A stretch of DNA of 64,000 nucleotides from Stentor roeselii (lineage: Eukaryota > Ciliophora > Heterotrichea > Heterotrichida > Stentoridae): the NCBI GenBank assembly GCA_006503475.1, contig RSEH01000192.1, forward strand, positions 28,086 to 92,085, written 5' to 3'. How positions within the stretch are numbered: position 1 is the first letter of the stretch; each line of letters begins with the position of its first letter. The notes under the pieces are model-generated. The model saw only the letters and a program-made list of their open reading frames with translations. It did not search any database and had not been told where the DNA came from. Made by a program: the position numbers and the translations under genes. Positions 18,829-28,097 of this stretch are shown here, in pieces.

Positions 18829-19409
18829 TCAATAATTAAGTAATAAAAGACCCTCAACACGATCTTTATAAGTGACATACAAATGAGGGGTACTTTCATC
18901 AGTTCCTAAAAGTTTAGCCACGTCACTTTTCACAGGACCTGCCTATCATTTACGTAAGTCGTTTTCCACCTCATCCATTTTTAAGTATTCTCTACTCTCA
19001 AGTTTTTTTCTGAGTCTCACCTTTTCAGCAGTATTTATTTGAAAAAAGTCGTTTTTCATACTTTTTGATAAATTAAACTGGAAGATCTTGTTGTTTTTTA
19101 AATCTTTTTCATATCCTTTGTTTTGCTTTTCCAATTTAAGCATTTTTAAATTATCTCTGTGAGAAAACCTGCAAGAAATTTTAATTGAAAGTGAACGAGG
19201 GCCTTTATTTGAAGTTTTAAAAGAAAGATTCTTTGAGTCATTACCCTTTTTCACCTCGACTTTAGTTGGAGTTTCAATTGGAAGGTCTTTAATAGGGTAA
19301 GTCACATGCCTGTTTTTCTATTTAGATTTACATTCCTCACAAATTTTTTGCGAATGGTTTGAATTCCGCTTACAATTTGGTCTGACATGATAGATTTATA
19401 GGAAGACAT
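18829..19409 (-). CDS. Spliced small basic protein, unknown
   Basis: A gene whose central exon (about 19317-18954) encodes a basic, Lys-rich stretch including HVTYPIKDLPIETPTKVEVK. At its 3' end a clear 15-nt intron (18939-18953) removes a TGA and extends the protein by 36 residues from PVKSDVAKLLGTDESTPHLY to a TGA at 18831-18829. At the 5' end the frame has no ATG unless a 14-nt GT...AG segment (19318-19331) is also removed. This adds an exon starting MSDQIVSGIQ (ATG at 19388) or MSSYKSI (ATG at 19409). The 3' intron is well supported; the 5' exon is less so. Total about 190 residues. Family not recognised. Confidence 0.65.
18939..18953 (-). other. 15-nt intron
   Basis: On the coding strand gtaaatgataggcag. 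Retained, it ends the frame at TGA. Removed, C joins GT to form an Arg codon and the frame stays open for 36 more codons. Confidence 0.85.
19318..19331 (-). other. Candidate 14-nt intron
   Basis: On the coding strand gtaaatctaaatag. It is one base shorter than the other introns but has the same GTAA...TAG shape. Its removal links an ATG-initiated exon to the frame of the main exon. A one-base assembly error in a 15-nt intron would explain it equally well. Confidence 0.45.
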
Positions 19410-19689
19410 TTATGAAGAACACGACTTTTTATAATAATTTTCTAAAGAACTGAGAATCTCATTTAATGCAAATATTTGTAAAACGTTGAGTCTTTTAAAT
19501 TTCATAGATATCTTTTCTAATTAATTACAATTGGAGAAAGAAGATAAATTTGTGACTATTGTAATCAAATCTATTAATTTTTATTAAATTGAATGATTTT
19601 CATACTTAGGACACTGGATTTAATTAAAACTTTAGAAATTTATGATCAGAGATATCATAAAATTTTGAACTTTCTTTATATTTTTGCAT

Positions 19690-20070
19690 TTAGATTATAT
19701 TGGCCATTTTATATTCTTCGTCTCTTGAACAGGCAGGCCTTTGGCTTTTTCTTCTGATTTTTTCTTTGTTTTTCCTGTTTTCAGACAAGTTTTCTTCGAA
19801 GGTTTTGTGGCTTAGGCTTTTTTTTATTAGTTTCCTGTCGTCGAGATTGGGGGTTTCGGGTCTTGGGTCATGAGTTGAATGAGAAGGAATTACTTTACTT
19901 TCGAAAGGCTTTAGGTCATGAGCAATTTCTTCATAATTGTTTAAACTTCCTAGGACTTGGGCGAAACCCTGTAAAACACTTTCAGGAAGATTTTGACTCT
20001 TAAGATTGAAAACAATTGAAATGCAGTTTTTTTCTTTGTTAGAACTACAGCATGAAGGTTTGCATCCCAT
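19690..20070 (-). CDS. Small protein with N-terminal acylation signal
   Basis: A 126-residue protein starting MGCKPSCCSSNKEKNC. Gly2 and the cysteines at 3, 7 and 8 form a typical myristoylation/palmitoylation signal, so the protein is probably bound to the cytosolic face of a membrane. The rest is polar and charged, with a helical segment around residues 33-52 (ESVLQGFAQVLGSLNNYEE) and a very basic stretch near the end. No domain recognised. It may be an adaptor or a small regulatory protein; this is inference. It lies between the spliced small gene and the ML-domain gene cluster, all on the minus strand. Confidence 0.72.
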   Translation of the reverse strand: MGCKPSCCSSNKEKNCISIVFNLKSQNLPESVLQGFAQVLGSLNNYEEIAHDLKPFESKVIPSHSTHDPRPETPNLDDRKLIKKSLSHKTFEENLSENRKNKEKIRRKSQRPACSRDEEYKMANII

Positions 20071-20650
20071 TGTTTAATTATTGATTTAGATATAAGATAA
20101 ATTTAATCAAAAGTTAAAGTATAAAATAAGTGAATTCATAATTAATCAATTAAGAGATGTTAGGAACTTTAATGAATGATGATTAAGGTTTAGTGTTTAA
20201 GGTTTCTCTAGCTTTGAAGAAATTAATAGTGATTAATTTTGATAGAGTTAAGGGTGTTTATGTTTTAGAGTTTTTTTTAACAAAGATCACAGAAATATTT
20301 TTTCAAATTTTCTATTGTGAATAGAGTTTGCACTTTAATATTTTGCTTATTTTAGGCAAAGCTTGTATTTATACAGCAAGCAAACCTTACCCAACAAAAA
20401 AAAAATCATAAAAAACTCCAACATATCCGAAACTTTCTAATCCAATAACGATTAACGAAATAACCTAAAATAAATCCCAGTCTCAAAAGCAGTCCTCTTC
20501 CAACCCCAAACTAAAAATCCCTTATCTCCAACTCACACACATCACTAAATCCAAAAAACCCCATCTTAAAAATCCAACTTCATTAAAACCTCTCCATCTT
20601 TTGTCTTCATTTCCTCCGCCTTGCAAATAAAAACTCATATTTACCTAAAC
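20071..20650. other. Intergenic region
   Basis: About 580 bp. The right two thirds (20360-20640) are strongly C/A-rich on the plus strand, which is the G/T-rich 3' flank of the minus-strand ML gene. No gene or RNA seen. Confidence 0.6.
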
Positions 20651-21067
20651 TTAAAGCTTAAAGTCGATTTCCCAGCAGTTCAATTCTTGATTCTGATTAT
20701 TAACGAGTCCAACCTTGACAACATAAGACCCTGAAGGAGCGATTGACGGAACATGAGCCTTTTGGATGAAAGATCCAGTTTGACCTGCACTGAAAGTTCC
20801 TGAAGCAGGGACCACGTCGTTGAAAGGAAGAACTCCGTTCACAACAGCATGAAGATAAAGGCCTGTGATGGTCTGAGCGCTTGAAAAGGTTCCAGTCATG
20901 TTGGCAACGACTCCCACGTTCTTGGTCAATGGCCAGGGGTTCACGTCCATGCTGGTCACGGTGAAGGCACCTGAGCCTCCTGTGCAGAGCTTTCCGGCTT
21001 GGGTTTGAAGGGAAGGGGAAGCTATGGTCAGGGCTATGATACATGCGACAATAATTAAACTTTTCAT
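20651..21067 (-). CDS. Secreted ML-domain (MD-2-related lipid-recognition) protein, copy 1
   Basis: The protein has 138 residues from the start MKSLIIVACIIALTIAS, chosen because the other three paralogues start at the equivalent Met; the frame is open a further 14 codons upstream. A signal peptide (about 1-16) is followed by one ML-like beta-sandwich. Its marks are a Cys in GKLCTGG, NPWPLTKN, the potential glycan site NMT, the VPSIAPSGSYVVKVGLVN stretch and the closing LNCWEIDFKL. The two cysteines probably form the conserved disulphide linking the ends of the domain. ML proteins (NPC2, MD-2, PG/PI-transfer protein) bind single lipids or sterols in the lumen or outside the cell. First of four tandem copies. 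Confidence 0.88.
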   Translation of the reverse strand: MKSLIIVACIIALTIASPSLQTQAGKLCTGGSGAFTVTSMDVNPWPLTKNVGVVANMTGTFSSAQTITGLYLHAVVNGVLPFNDVVPASGTFSAGQTGSFIQKAHVPSIAPSGSYVVKVGLVNNQNQELNCWEIDFKL

Positions 21068-21535
21068 TATTATTAAAGATTTTATCATGGGAATCGATAA
21101 TAATATCAAATAAAGTATTTACTTGGACTTTTAATCGGTCTAGGATAAGGATTAGATTGAAGGTTTTGATTGTATTTAAATGTTAGGGTTATTTTTTGTT
21201 GATGTTTTGGAGTTGTTTTAGTTTAAAGATATTTTTAGAGGAATTATAGAGGTCTGGAATTATCAATCAGTTAAAAATCGTGGAGGGATTCAAATCAAGA
21301 ATTTAATTAGTAAGAGACACAAGCAATTTGAATATCTTTAATAATTCTTATAATTCTTGTTTAATAATTCTAAACTCTCATAGCTTAAAGTCTAATATTA
21401 GCTAAGTAATCAAAAAGAATATTCTAAACTCCTTAGAAGCTAAACCTAAGTCTCAAGCTTTTTCTGAATATACCATATTCAATCTAAAATAATTCCCCAG
21501 CTGTAGAGAAAATTAATTGAATTTCTTATCTAATC
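21068..21535. other. Spacer between ML genes 1 and 2
   Basis: About 470 bp, AT-rich. This start region lacks the gctcatgt box found upstream of copies 2-4. No gene seen. Confidence 0.55.
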
Positions 21536-21949
21536 TTAAAGTTTGAAGTCGATTTCCCAGCAGTTCAAATGTGCGTTCTGACTATTAACAAGTCCAACCT
21601 TGACAACATAAGACCCTGAAGGAGCGATCGATGGGACATGAGCCTTCTGGATGAAAGAAGCAGTCTGACCAGCAGCATAAGTTCCTGAAGCAGGGACCAC
21701 ATCGTTGAAAGGAAGAACTCCGTTTACAAGAGCATTGAGGTAAAGACCAGTGACAGTCTGAGCACTTGAAAAGGTTCCAGTCATGTTGGCCACGACTCCC
21801 ACATTCTTGGTCAATGGCCAGGGGTTCACGTCAAAGCTGGTCACTGTGAAGCCGCTGCCTCCAGAGCAAAGTTTTCCGGCTTGGGTTTGGAGTGAAGGGG
21901 AAGCCATGGTAAGGGCCACGAGACATGCAACTACGATCATTCCTTTCAT
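21536..21949 (-). CDS. Secreted ML-domain protein, copy 2
   Basis: A 137-residue protein starting MKGMIVVACLVALTMAS, with signal peptide and the same single lipid-recognition domain as its neighbours: GKLCSGG, NPWPLTKN, NMTG, FNDVVPASGTY, VPSIAPSGSYVVKVGLVN and the end LNCWEIDFKL. Compared with copy 1 it has one residue fewer near GSGFTVTS. Predicted role is binding and presenting or transferring a lipid in a vacuole, food vacuole or outside the cell, by family analogy. The start is preceded by the box acatgagctaataaat on the coding strand, shared with copies 3 and 4. Confidence 0.9.
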   Translation of the reverse strand: MKGMIVVACLVALTMASPSLQTQAGKLCSGGSGFTVTSFDVNPWPLTKNVGVVANMTGTFSSAQTVTGLYLNALVNGVLPFNDVVPASGTYAAGQTASFIQKAHVPSIAPSGSYVVKVGLVNSQNAHLNCWEIDFKL

Positions 21950-22403
21950 ATTTATTAGCTCATGTCTGGAGAAATATTAACTTAGTTAGGAAAAGATCAA
22001 AAAAAGATAAGAATCAAATCGTTTTTATTATTGGATCGAGTGGGTTGGATGTAGGAATCTTTGAATGGGCTTAGAAAAATACTTGAATTCAAGGTGTTAT
22101 TTTGGAAGTGAAATAAGGTGATTGGATTAATTTGGTTTGTCTTAAATATTACTTTAAAAGTATCTAAGAATTTTTATATCAACTTCGCTTTCAAATATTC
22201 TTTATACAAGCAGAACCTAAAAAAAATTTACTATTATCAGCCTGTTTATCTCTTAATCAGACAGTTACCCTTATAGCCCACAAAATCTTTAACTCCATTT
22301 AAACAACCCAAGAAATCTCCTGAACTTTCCCCTAACAATCCCTAAATAATTTTTTCCACACCTCCCTATTAAATTCACCAGAATTCAAACCAATTATCTA
22401 AAT
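21950..22403. other. Spacer between ML genes 2 and 3
   Basis: About 450 bp. G/T-rich on the plus strand just upstream of copy 2 and C/A-rich towards copy 3, the skew expected for minus-strand genes. No gene seen. Confidence 0.55.
21958..21965 (-). promoter_or_regulatory. Shared ACATGAGC box upstream of ML copy 2
   Basis: On the coding strand acatgagc, 8 nt before the start codon. The same eight bases occur 8 nt before copy 4 (23741-23748) and 6 nt before the conserved Met of copy 3 (22827-22834). It is part of a longer conserved leader (gagcyaataaatATG). Confidence 0.5.
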
Positions 22404-22832
22404 CTAAAACTTAAAGTCGAGTTCCCAGCAGTTCAGGTGTTGGTTCTGACTATTGACAAGTCCAACCTTGACAACATAAGACCCTGAAGGAGAGATCGAA
22501 GGAACGAATGACTTCTGTATAAATGACGCATGCTGACCAGCAGCATAAGTTCCTGAAGCAGGGACCACATCATTGAAAGGAAGGACTCCATTCACAAGTG
22601 CATTCAGATAGAAGCCGGTGATTGTCTGGGCACTTGAGAAGGTTCCAGTCATGTTCCCTACAGCAGCTGAATTCTTCACCAATGGCCAGGGATTCACGTC
22701 AAAGCTTGTCACTGTGAAAGCGCCTGTGCCTCCACTGCACAGTTTTCCGGCTTGGGTTTGAAGGGAAGGAGAAGCCATGGAGAGAGCTACTAAGCATGTG
22801 ATGATTATCAGCCTTTTCATTTTATAGCTCAT
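22404..22832 (-). CDS. Secreted ML-domain protein, copy 3
   Basis: The frame begins at 22832 (MSYKMKRLIIITCLVALSMAS); the Met equivalent to its paralogues is at 22820, and the first ATG lies inside the shared ACATGAGC box. The mature protein has the family marks GKLCSGG, NPWPLVKN, NMTG, FNDVVPASGTY, VPSISPSGSYVVKVGLVN and LNCWELDFKF. It is the most divergent of the four (VKNSAAVGN in place of TKNVGVVAN, GFYLNALVN in the middle, Phe at the end), suggesting an older duplication or altered ligand preference. The role is inferred from the ML family: lipid binding in the lumen or outside the cell. Confidence 0.9.
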   Translation of the reverse strand: MSYKMKRLIIITCLVALSMASPSLQTQAGKLCSGGTGAFTVTSFDVNPWPLVKNSAAVGNMTGTFSSAQTITGFYLNALVNGVLPFNDVVPASGTYAAGQHASFIQKSFVPSISPSGSYVVKVGLVNSQNQHLNCWELDFKF

Positions 22833-22834
22833 GT
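22827..22834 (-). promoter_or_regulatory. Shared ACATGAGC box at ML copy 3
   Basis: The same eight bases as upstream of copies 2 and 4, 6 nt before the paralogue-equivalent start. Here the ATG in the box is in frame and would add four residues. Confidence 0.5.
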
Positions 22835-23315
22835 CTAAAGGAATTTTTAATGGTGAAAAATTCAGAGATTAAAGGATTTGGAATTTCGGATTTTTGAGAT
22901 ATGTGGGTTTATGAGGATTTTTTTTGAAGGGTTTTTATTGATTAGGATAGAAATTGTGATGGATCCGAGATTTAATATATGATCGGAATCAAAAACTGAT
23001 AATTTTTAGGAGAACTTTAGTTTATTTTTAGCCTTTCTTGAAAGAATAATTAGAAAATTTCTTATTCATTTGTAAAGTTTTAATATCTCCTCTTGAATCA
23101 CTGGAAAATTCGCTTTTCCTATTTACTTTCAAAGATCAGATAAAAATCTTGCGATGAAAAACTCTTCTTCCTACTAAATTAAATCATCCTGAAAGATATT
23201 CCTTCCCAAATATTCCAAAAACCAAACTCATCTTCAAAAACCCAAAAACTCTCCACTTCATTAAAAATTTCCATATCCAAAAATCCTCCTACTTACTAAA
23301 CTCAATAACTTAAAC
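22833..23315. other. Spacer between ML genes 3 and 4
   Basis: About 480 bp. The left part is G/T-rich (5' flank of copy 3 on the minus strand) and the right part C/A-rich (3' flank of copy 4). No gene seen. Confidence 0.55.
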
Positions 23316-23732
23316 CTATAGCTTAAAGTCGATTTCCCAGCAGTTCAAATGTTCATTATTGCTATTGACGAGTCCGATTTTCACGACATAAGACCCCGAA
23401 GGAGCGATTGACGGAACATGAGCCTTTTGGATGAAAGATCCAGTTTGACCTGGAGTGAAAGTGCCTGAAGCAGCGACCACATCATTGAAAGGAAGGATTC
23501 CGTTGACGACAGCATGAAGATAAAGGCCTGTGATGGTCTGAGCGCTTGAAAAGGTTCCAGTCATGTTGGCCACGACTCCCACGTTCTTGGTCAATGGCCA
23601 GGGGTTCACGTCCATGCTGGTCACGGTGAAGGCGCCTGTCCCTCCTGTGCAGAGCTTTCCGGCTTGGGTTTGAAGGGAAGGAGAAGCCAGGGTCAGGGCC
23701 ATGAGGCATGCCACTATGATTGCACCTTTCAT
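23316..23732 (-). CDS. Secreted ML-domain protein, copy 4
   Basis: A 138-residue protein starting MKGAIIVACLMALTLAS. Very close to copy 1 at both protein and DNA level: GKLCTGG, SMDVNPWPLTKN, VVANMTG, GLYLHAVVNG, VPSIAPSGSYVVKIGLVN and LNCWEIDFKL. Copies 1 and 4, at the two ends of the array, share SMDVNPW and HAVVNG, while copies 2 and 3 share SFDVNPW and NALVNG, so the array has two subtypes. The close DNA identity points to recent duplication or gene conversion. Function by family: single-lipid binding in the lumen or outside the cell. Confidence 0.9.
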   Translation of the reverse strand: MKGAIIVACLMALTLASPSLQTQAGKLCTGGTGAFTVTSMDVNPWPLTKNVGVVANMTGTFSSAQTITGLYLHAVVNGILPFNDVVAASGTFTPGQTGSFIQKAHVPSIAPSGSYVVKIGLVNSNNEHLNCWEIDFKL

Positions 23733-24915
23733 ATTTATTGGCTCATGTAGAATGGAATTTGTATGGTTTTAATCAAAAGTTAAGAGTTCAGGGAAGGATT
23801 TGTCTTGGTGAACATCTGAAAAAATTTTGAAATTATTTGGAGAAGGAGGATGATTGAGTTGTTTATTGAGGGATTTTAGACGGTGGGTTAAGTTTTTGAG
23901 ATTTTGGATATGGAAGATTGGAAATTGATTGGATGAACTTAGTGGAGGATGTTTCTGGAATAAGTATGATTTTGAGTATCTAGTTGTGTTTTATAGTAGA
24001 TTGATAGTACTTTTAGATATTTTATTCAAGTTAGAATTATATGGTAGTTTATTATGTATAAGAATCTGTTTTGGATTAACATAAACATATACAGCAAATA
24101 TTGTAATAATAAATAATCCGGAGCTTTTGTAGTCTTCAAGAGGTGAATTGAGCAATACTGAAACAGAGTCAGGATTCAAGTTCGAATAAGTATAATCTTA
24201 AAAGAACCTAGCACGCAAGGTTAAGTAGGATCCTTCTAATTAGTCTCTACATCTCTATATCACAATGTAAATATTGTATAATTTGATAAAAGTTAGCTCT
24301 TCTTTTAAAAGAAGTATAAACTATAAAATAAATTATGAAGTATATAACTTTAGTTACTTTTGAATGATTAAACTCAAGGATCTTGTTGCGAAAAATTAAT
24401 AGTTGTTGTTGATCTTATAATGCATTAAAGTTAAAAATACATCAGTAACGATAATATATTAGAAAATCATAGAAACGTGTGTGTTAATTTAGTTGGTAGA
24501 GTAAAAAAAATTCTAAGTGTATAAGTATGCAATATGTAGTTAAATCAATAATATTCATGATATTCTTTTACTTTTTAATAATCTTCTTAGCGAGAATATA
24601 TAAGTCATCAATCATGTATATCATAATGAAACTTCATTTGGCAAAGTTGGATTACTGTTAGTACAAGAATCGCTTTAATCTGGTCAAATCCAATAAAATT
24701 ATTAAGGCAAATAAATGTATTTATTAAAAGACGTGAAAATAATTCAATCAAACTCGAAGCAAGTTAAATTTTAAAGACAAATAACCTAAATAGCTTATAA
24801 AAACTCACTCTTTTCAAACTCATGTCCTATAAGGCCCTTATAAAATCTTAATAAAAAGAATACTAGTCCCAACATTCAAATCACCCAAAAAATTTAAATA
24901 TAAACCCGAAAATAA
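23733..24915. other. Long intergenic region
   Basis: About 1.2 kb. The first 230 bp are G/T-rich on the plus strand (5' flank of ML copy 4). On the minus strand 23991-24179 has 61 open codons with a hydrophobic segment (SGLFIITIFAVYVYV) but no ATG, possibly a gene relic. A tRNA-like D-arm sequence near 24495 has no matching acceptor stem. Nothing else seen. Confidence 0.5.
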
Positions 24916-26781
24916 ATGGCCGTGCCTTCATCATTAGAACGATCAGCAAGACTAAGATTCGCATTTCAAAACCCAAGCAACTTCACAGAAGCTACACGTC
25001 CAGGAGCAAACCTCGGGACAGTGAACCGTTTAAGCAGTCCGATCCTGCGAAGCGTGGCGTCTCCCGTGAATCGAATCGCGAATGTTCAAAGTCCAGAGCC
25101 TAGCATGTTAGAAGAAATTGTATCTCAATGTCGGCGAATCAATCCAGACTTTTCAGCATCTTCTGGCAGTTTAAATCTAAGCGTGAGCCAAGCACTGAAA
25201 AAAGCAGTCGATTCAATCATCGACAATCAAGGCAAGTCCCGTCCAGGAGATGTGGAAAAAATGAGAGAAACTATCTCAGACCTTACTTTTAAACTTGAAG
25301 AAATGAGTAAAAAACTTCAGATTAGTGTCGAAAATGAAAGAAAAGCTTCATTGAAAGAAGAAAAGTTCGCCATTGACGAAATCAAACTTTTGACTGAAAA
25401 AAAACATCTGGAAAAGGAAAAAAGTCAGATAAGTGCTTTGAAGAAAAATTACCTTCAACTTGAATCAGAACTAAAGAAAGTTGAAGAAATTCTTGAAAAT
25501 AGTCGCGCTGAGAACCAGGAAAAAGAAATAAGGATTCAAGAACTTCTCAATGAAAACCTTCAGAAAGACTCAGAAATCGAGGAATTGAGGAAGAAGGAAA
25601 TGCCTGAATTAATCAAAATTCAGGAACTTCAAGAAGAACTTGCTCTTCAAACTGAAAACATCTTGCAAAGAAGTCAAGAAATTGAAGAACGTGAAAATCG
25701 AGCAGCTGATGTTGAATCTCGCTTGAAAAAAGAAGTTTATGACCTGGAAGCTCAGAAAAAAGAAGTCTTGAGTCAATTAAAGGACTTGAGTGACTTAAAA
25801 CTGAAACTGAATCAAGAAAGTGAATTCTTCGAACAGAGTAACAAAGAACTCGCATCTTTTAAACTTACTTTTGAAATCGAACAAAACAAGCTAAGAGAAC
25901 AGCGACAAGCTTTAGAACTAGAAAAAGCAGAAATCGCAGCGACTCATCGTGCGCTGACTTCTCAAAAGTCAGAACTTTTAGAAGCTGTTGAAGACTTAGA
26001 ACAACAAAAACTTGAGTTCATCCGGACTTTGAATAATGCTGAAGAAAATCCTGGGTCTTTCCCGAACTTGCCTGAAAGTCACCCTCCGGTGAGTAGAGAG
26101 ACTTTAGAGTTCTTTCCACATCTGAGGTCTTTGATCTCGGACACTGTTAATGAACTTGCGAGAAGAACGGTCTTTATTGAGAAGTGGACGAATAACCTTA
26201 AAGATAGAGAAGTCACTTTTGAGTCGAGACTTGATGATGTCAAACTTGTTCTTGCATTGCTTAATGAAAAAGTTCATACTTTGGAAAAAGGTTTTCATGA
26301 ATTTGAACCTTTGATCTCTGTTGTTCAGGATATGCTTGAGGAAATTGATACAAAAAAACTTATACTTGAGGAGGATGCTAAGAGTTTAAATCAGGAGATT
26401 ATGGAAAGTTGTGGAAATGATTATTTGGGAAGTAATGCTAATATTTTCACTGAATTGTTAAATGATTTTGAAATCAAAGCTAATGAGTTACTCGCTGTTG
26501 ATGAACATTTGCAGGATCTGCAGGAAAAACTTTTAGCACAAATTGAAGAAAACTCGAGAGTTGCTAGGTTTCTGATGGAAGATCGACTCGAATTCGAAAA
26601 AGAAAAGCTTGAAAACAAAAGAGATATCGAAGAAGCCACTTCAAAACTTCTACAGATCCAAGCTAAAGCTGACATGACATTAGACCAAATGAGTAAGAAA
26701 GAAAAGGAAGTTCTTGCGCTACAACAGACGATTGACTGTAGAAGTCCTTTTTCTGATGATTTTTCAGCTAGTTTAAATTAA
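24916..26781 (+). CDS. Long coiled-coil protein, probably cytoskeletal
   Basis: A 621-residue protein. The N-terminal 95 residues are Ser/Arg/Pro-rich (MAVPSSLERSARLRFAFQNP) and probably disordered. Residues about 100-370 form a long, Glu/Lys/Leu-rich coiled coil with clear heptads. After a Pro-rich break (NPGSFPNLPESHPPV) a helical region continues from 400 to 610. No membrane segment. Proteins of this shape build filaments, basal-body parts or striated rootlets, but no family was recognised. The start ATG at 24916 is preceded by AAAATAA and by a C/A-rich flank, typical of this window. Confidence 0.78.
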   Translation: MAVPSSLERSARLRFAFQNPSNFTEATRPGANLGTVNRLSSPILRSVASPVNRIANVQSPEPSMLEEIVSQCRRINPDFSASSGSLNLSVSQALKKAVDSIIDNQGKSRPGDVEKMRETISDLTFKLEEMSKKLQISVENERKASLKEEKFAIDEIKLLTEKKHLEKEKSQISALKKNYLQLESELKKVEEILENSRAENQEKEIRIQELLNENLQKDSEIEELRKKEMPELIKIQELQEELALQTENILQRSQEIEERENRAADVESRLKKEVYDLEAQKKEVLSQLKDLSDLKLKLNQESEFFEQSNKELASFKLTFEIEQNKLREQRQALELEKAEIAATHRALTSQKSELLEAVEDLEQQKLEFIRTLNNAEENPGSFPNLPESHPPVSRETLEFFPHLRSLISDTVNELARRTVFIEKWTNNLKDREVTFESRLDDVKLVLALLNEKVHTLEKGFHEFEPLISVVQDMLEEIDTKKLILEEDAKSLNQEIMESCGNDYLGSNANIFTELLNDFEIKANELLAVDEHLQDLQEKLLAQIEENSRVARFLMEDRLEFEKEKLENKRDIEEATSKLLQIQAKADMTLDQMSKKEKEVLALQQTIDCRSPFSDDFSASLN

Positions 26782-26993
26782 TGGAGAAATATAGATGAAC
26801 TGTTTTAGCATTGAAGTACTTTCTCAAGATTCTTTATATAAGAAATTAATTCTTGATATAAAATTTCCATTAAATTAGCACCTTAACCATTAATTAAATT
26901 CAAAGAAATAATGATATTTGACATCATTGATATTTTTCTTTTTAAGCTTGGATTTCCTCACCATTTTCAATAAATCGATAATAATTTCAAATA

Positions 26994-27236
26994 ATGGCTC
27001 TATTTCAAACGACCCCAGATAATCAAATTCTTGATTTCTGGCTTTCAACAGTAAGAAGCGAACTGCATTCTGCAGCAATTCAAAAAGCTTCAGATTACAA
27101 CTTTGACTTTTTCAAGTCAGTTCCAAGTGAAGTTAAAGGTCGATTCGACTGGTCAAGCCACGAAGAAGTACTTGAAAAGAGCCAAAAAAATCAACTCTTA
27201 AATTTTTCCGAAAATTTTAACCCGCATTCGCGGTAA
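26994..27236 (+). CDS. Small hypothetical protein
   Basis: An 80-residue open frame with an ATG following CAAATA. The composition looks coding: mixed, aromatic-containing (FDFFKSVPSEVKGRFDWSSH), with no low-complexity runs. There is no signal peptide or membrane helix. It lies between the plus-strand coiled-coil gene and the minus-strand CaaX gene. No 15-16-nt intron that would extend it was found at the 3' end. Family not recognised; it could be a true small protein or a chance frame. Confidence 0.5.
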   Translation: MALFQTTPDNQILDFWLSTVRSELHSAAIQKASDYNFDFFKSVPSEVKGRFDWSSHEEVLEKSQKNQLLNFSENFNPHSR

Positions 27237-27422
27237 CTAACCCAATTTTCTCTAAATCCTTTCCAACTCCAAAATTCTATCCAAATTCCAAAAATTATTG
27301 AAAAATTGATAATTTTCATAATCCTTAAAAAATCTTAAAATCTTCTCTTCACCCTGAACGCCCATCTCTCCAAACCTAAACCTAAGAAAAACCCGGTTTG
27401 ATCCATATTTACATATAAACAA

Positions 27423-28097
27423 CTAAGATACAATACACAAGCAATTTTCAGTCCTACTCTTCTCAGGACCTTCAGTGATATCGAGGCCATTAAGCGACCT
27501 TTCCAATTCTTTGATTCTATTTTCAAGTGCAATATTTTTCTCTTCAGTATTGACAATCATCCTTTCACTCTCCAGTAGTCTCTGGGCAGCCTCATTGATT
27601 TCCTTCTGAATATCTTGAATCTTCTGATAAACAAGTCCAAGTCCATCATCCGATTCGACGCTGTTCATATTCAAAGACTTGTTCTGGTCGATCTGGCTTC
27701 GAGCGTCGACATAAACGCCTTCTAAGTTTTTTTTGAAGTTTTCAAGTTCATGTAAAATCAAAGAACTTTTTCCTGACTGGAGCTGAGACCTCGACAACAG
27801 GTGCCTTGAAGTGTTTTTGAAATCTTGAATAGTCAAAGTCGCTGTTCTTCTTAATTCTTGATTTTTCGTCTTTATTAGGCTTAGTTGCTCTTGAGCGTTC
27901 ATCTCAGGAACACTTATGGAAGAGTTTAGACTTGCAAAACTCGCTTCTTCGTCGTCTGGAGGAGGGACTCCAAGTGGTGACTCGGTTTGACTATTTACAA
28001 TTGATGGGGATTTTTGGGGAGAAGGGTCGAGCTTTGATAACTTTTTCATGGACTTTGGAGAAGGACTTATGTGCAAGTCTGAAATTGTTCCGTTCAT
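27423..28097 (-). CDS. Coiled-coil protein with CaaX box CIVS
   Basis: A 224-residue protein. The N-terminal 70 residues are Ser/Pro-rich with several SP sites (HISPSPKS, DPSPQKSPS), followed by helical coiled-coil segments at about 72-90, 118-140 and 160-205. It ends ENCLCIVS. The last four residues form a canonical CaaX box with Ser at the end, typical of farnesylation, and the second Cys two positions upstream could be acylated. The protein is therefore likely a membrane-anchored coiled-coil scaffold. Architecture is similar to the CEIF paralogues at 11.8-13.0 kb, but the sequence is not obviously related. The start ATG follows CAATAAAT. Confidence 0.8.
   Translation of the reverse strand: MNGTISDLHISPSPKSMKKLSKLDPSPQKSPSIVNSQTESPLGVPPPDDEEASFASLNSSISVPEMNAQEQLSLIKTKNQELRRTATLTIQDFKNTSRHLLSRSQLQSGKSSLILHELENFKKNLEGVYVDARSQIDQNKSLNMNSVESDDGLGLVYQKIQDIQKEINEAAQRLLESERMIVNTEEKNIALENRIKELERSLNGLDITEGPEKSRTENCLCIVS

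Noticed and set aside
22331-22345. Telomere-like ccctaaca
   Set aside because: A single copy inside the ML array, not a tandem repeat and not at an end.
24480-24560. tRNA-like D-arm (ttagttggtagagta)
   Set aside because: No pairing acceptor stem, no convincing anticodon or T arm; likely chance.
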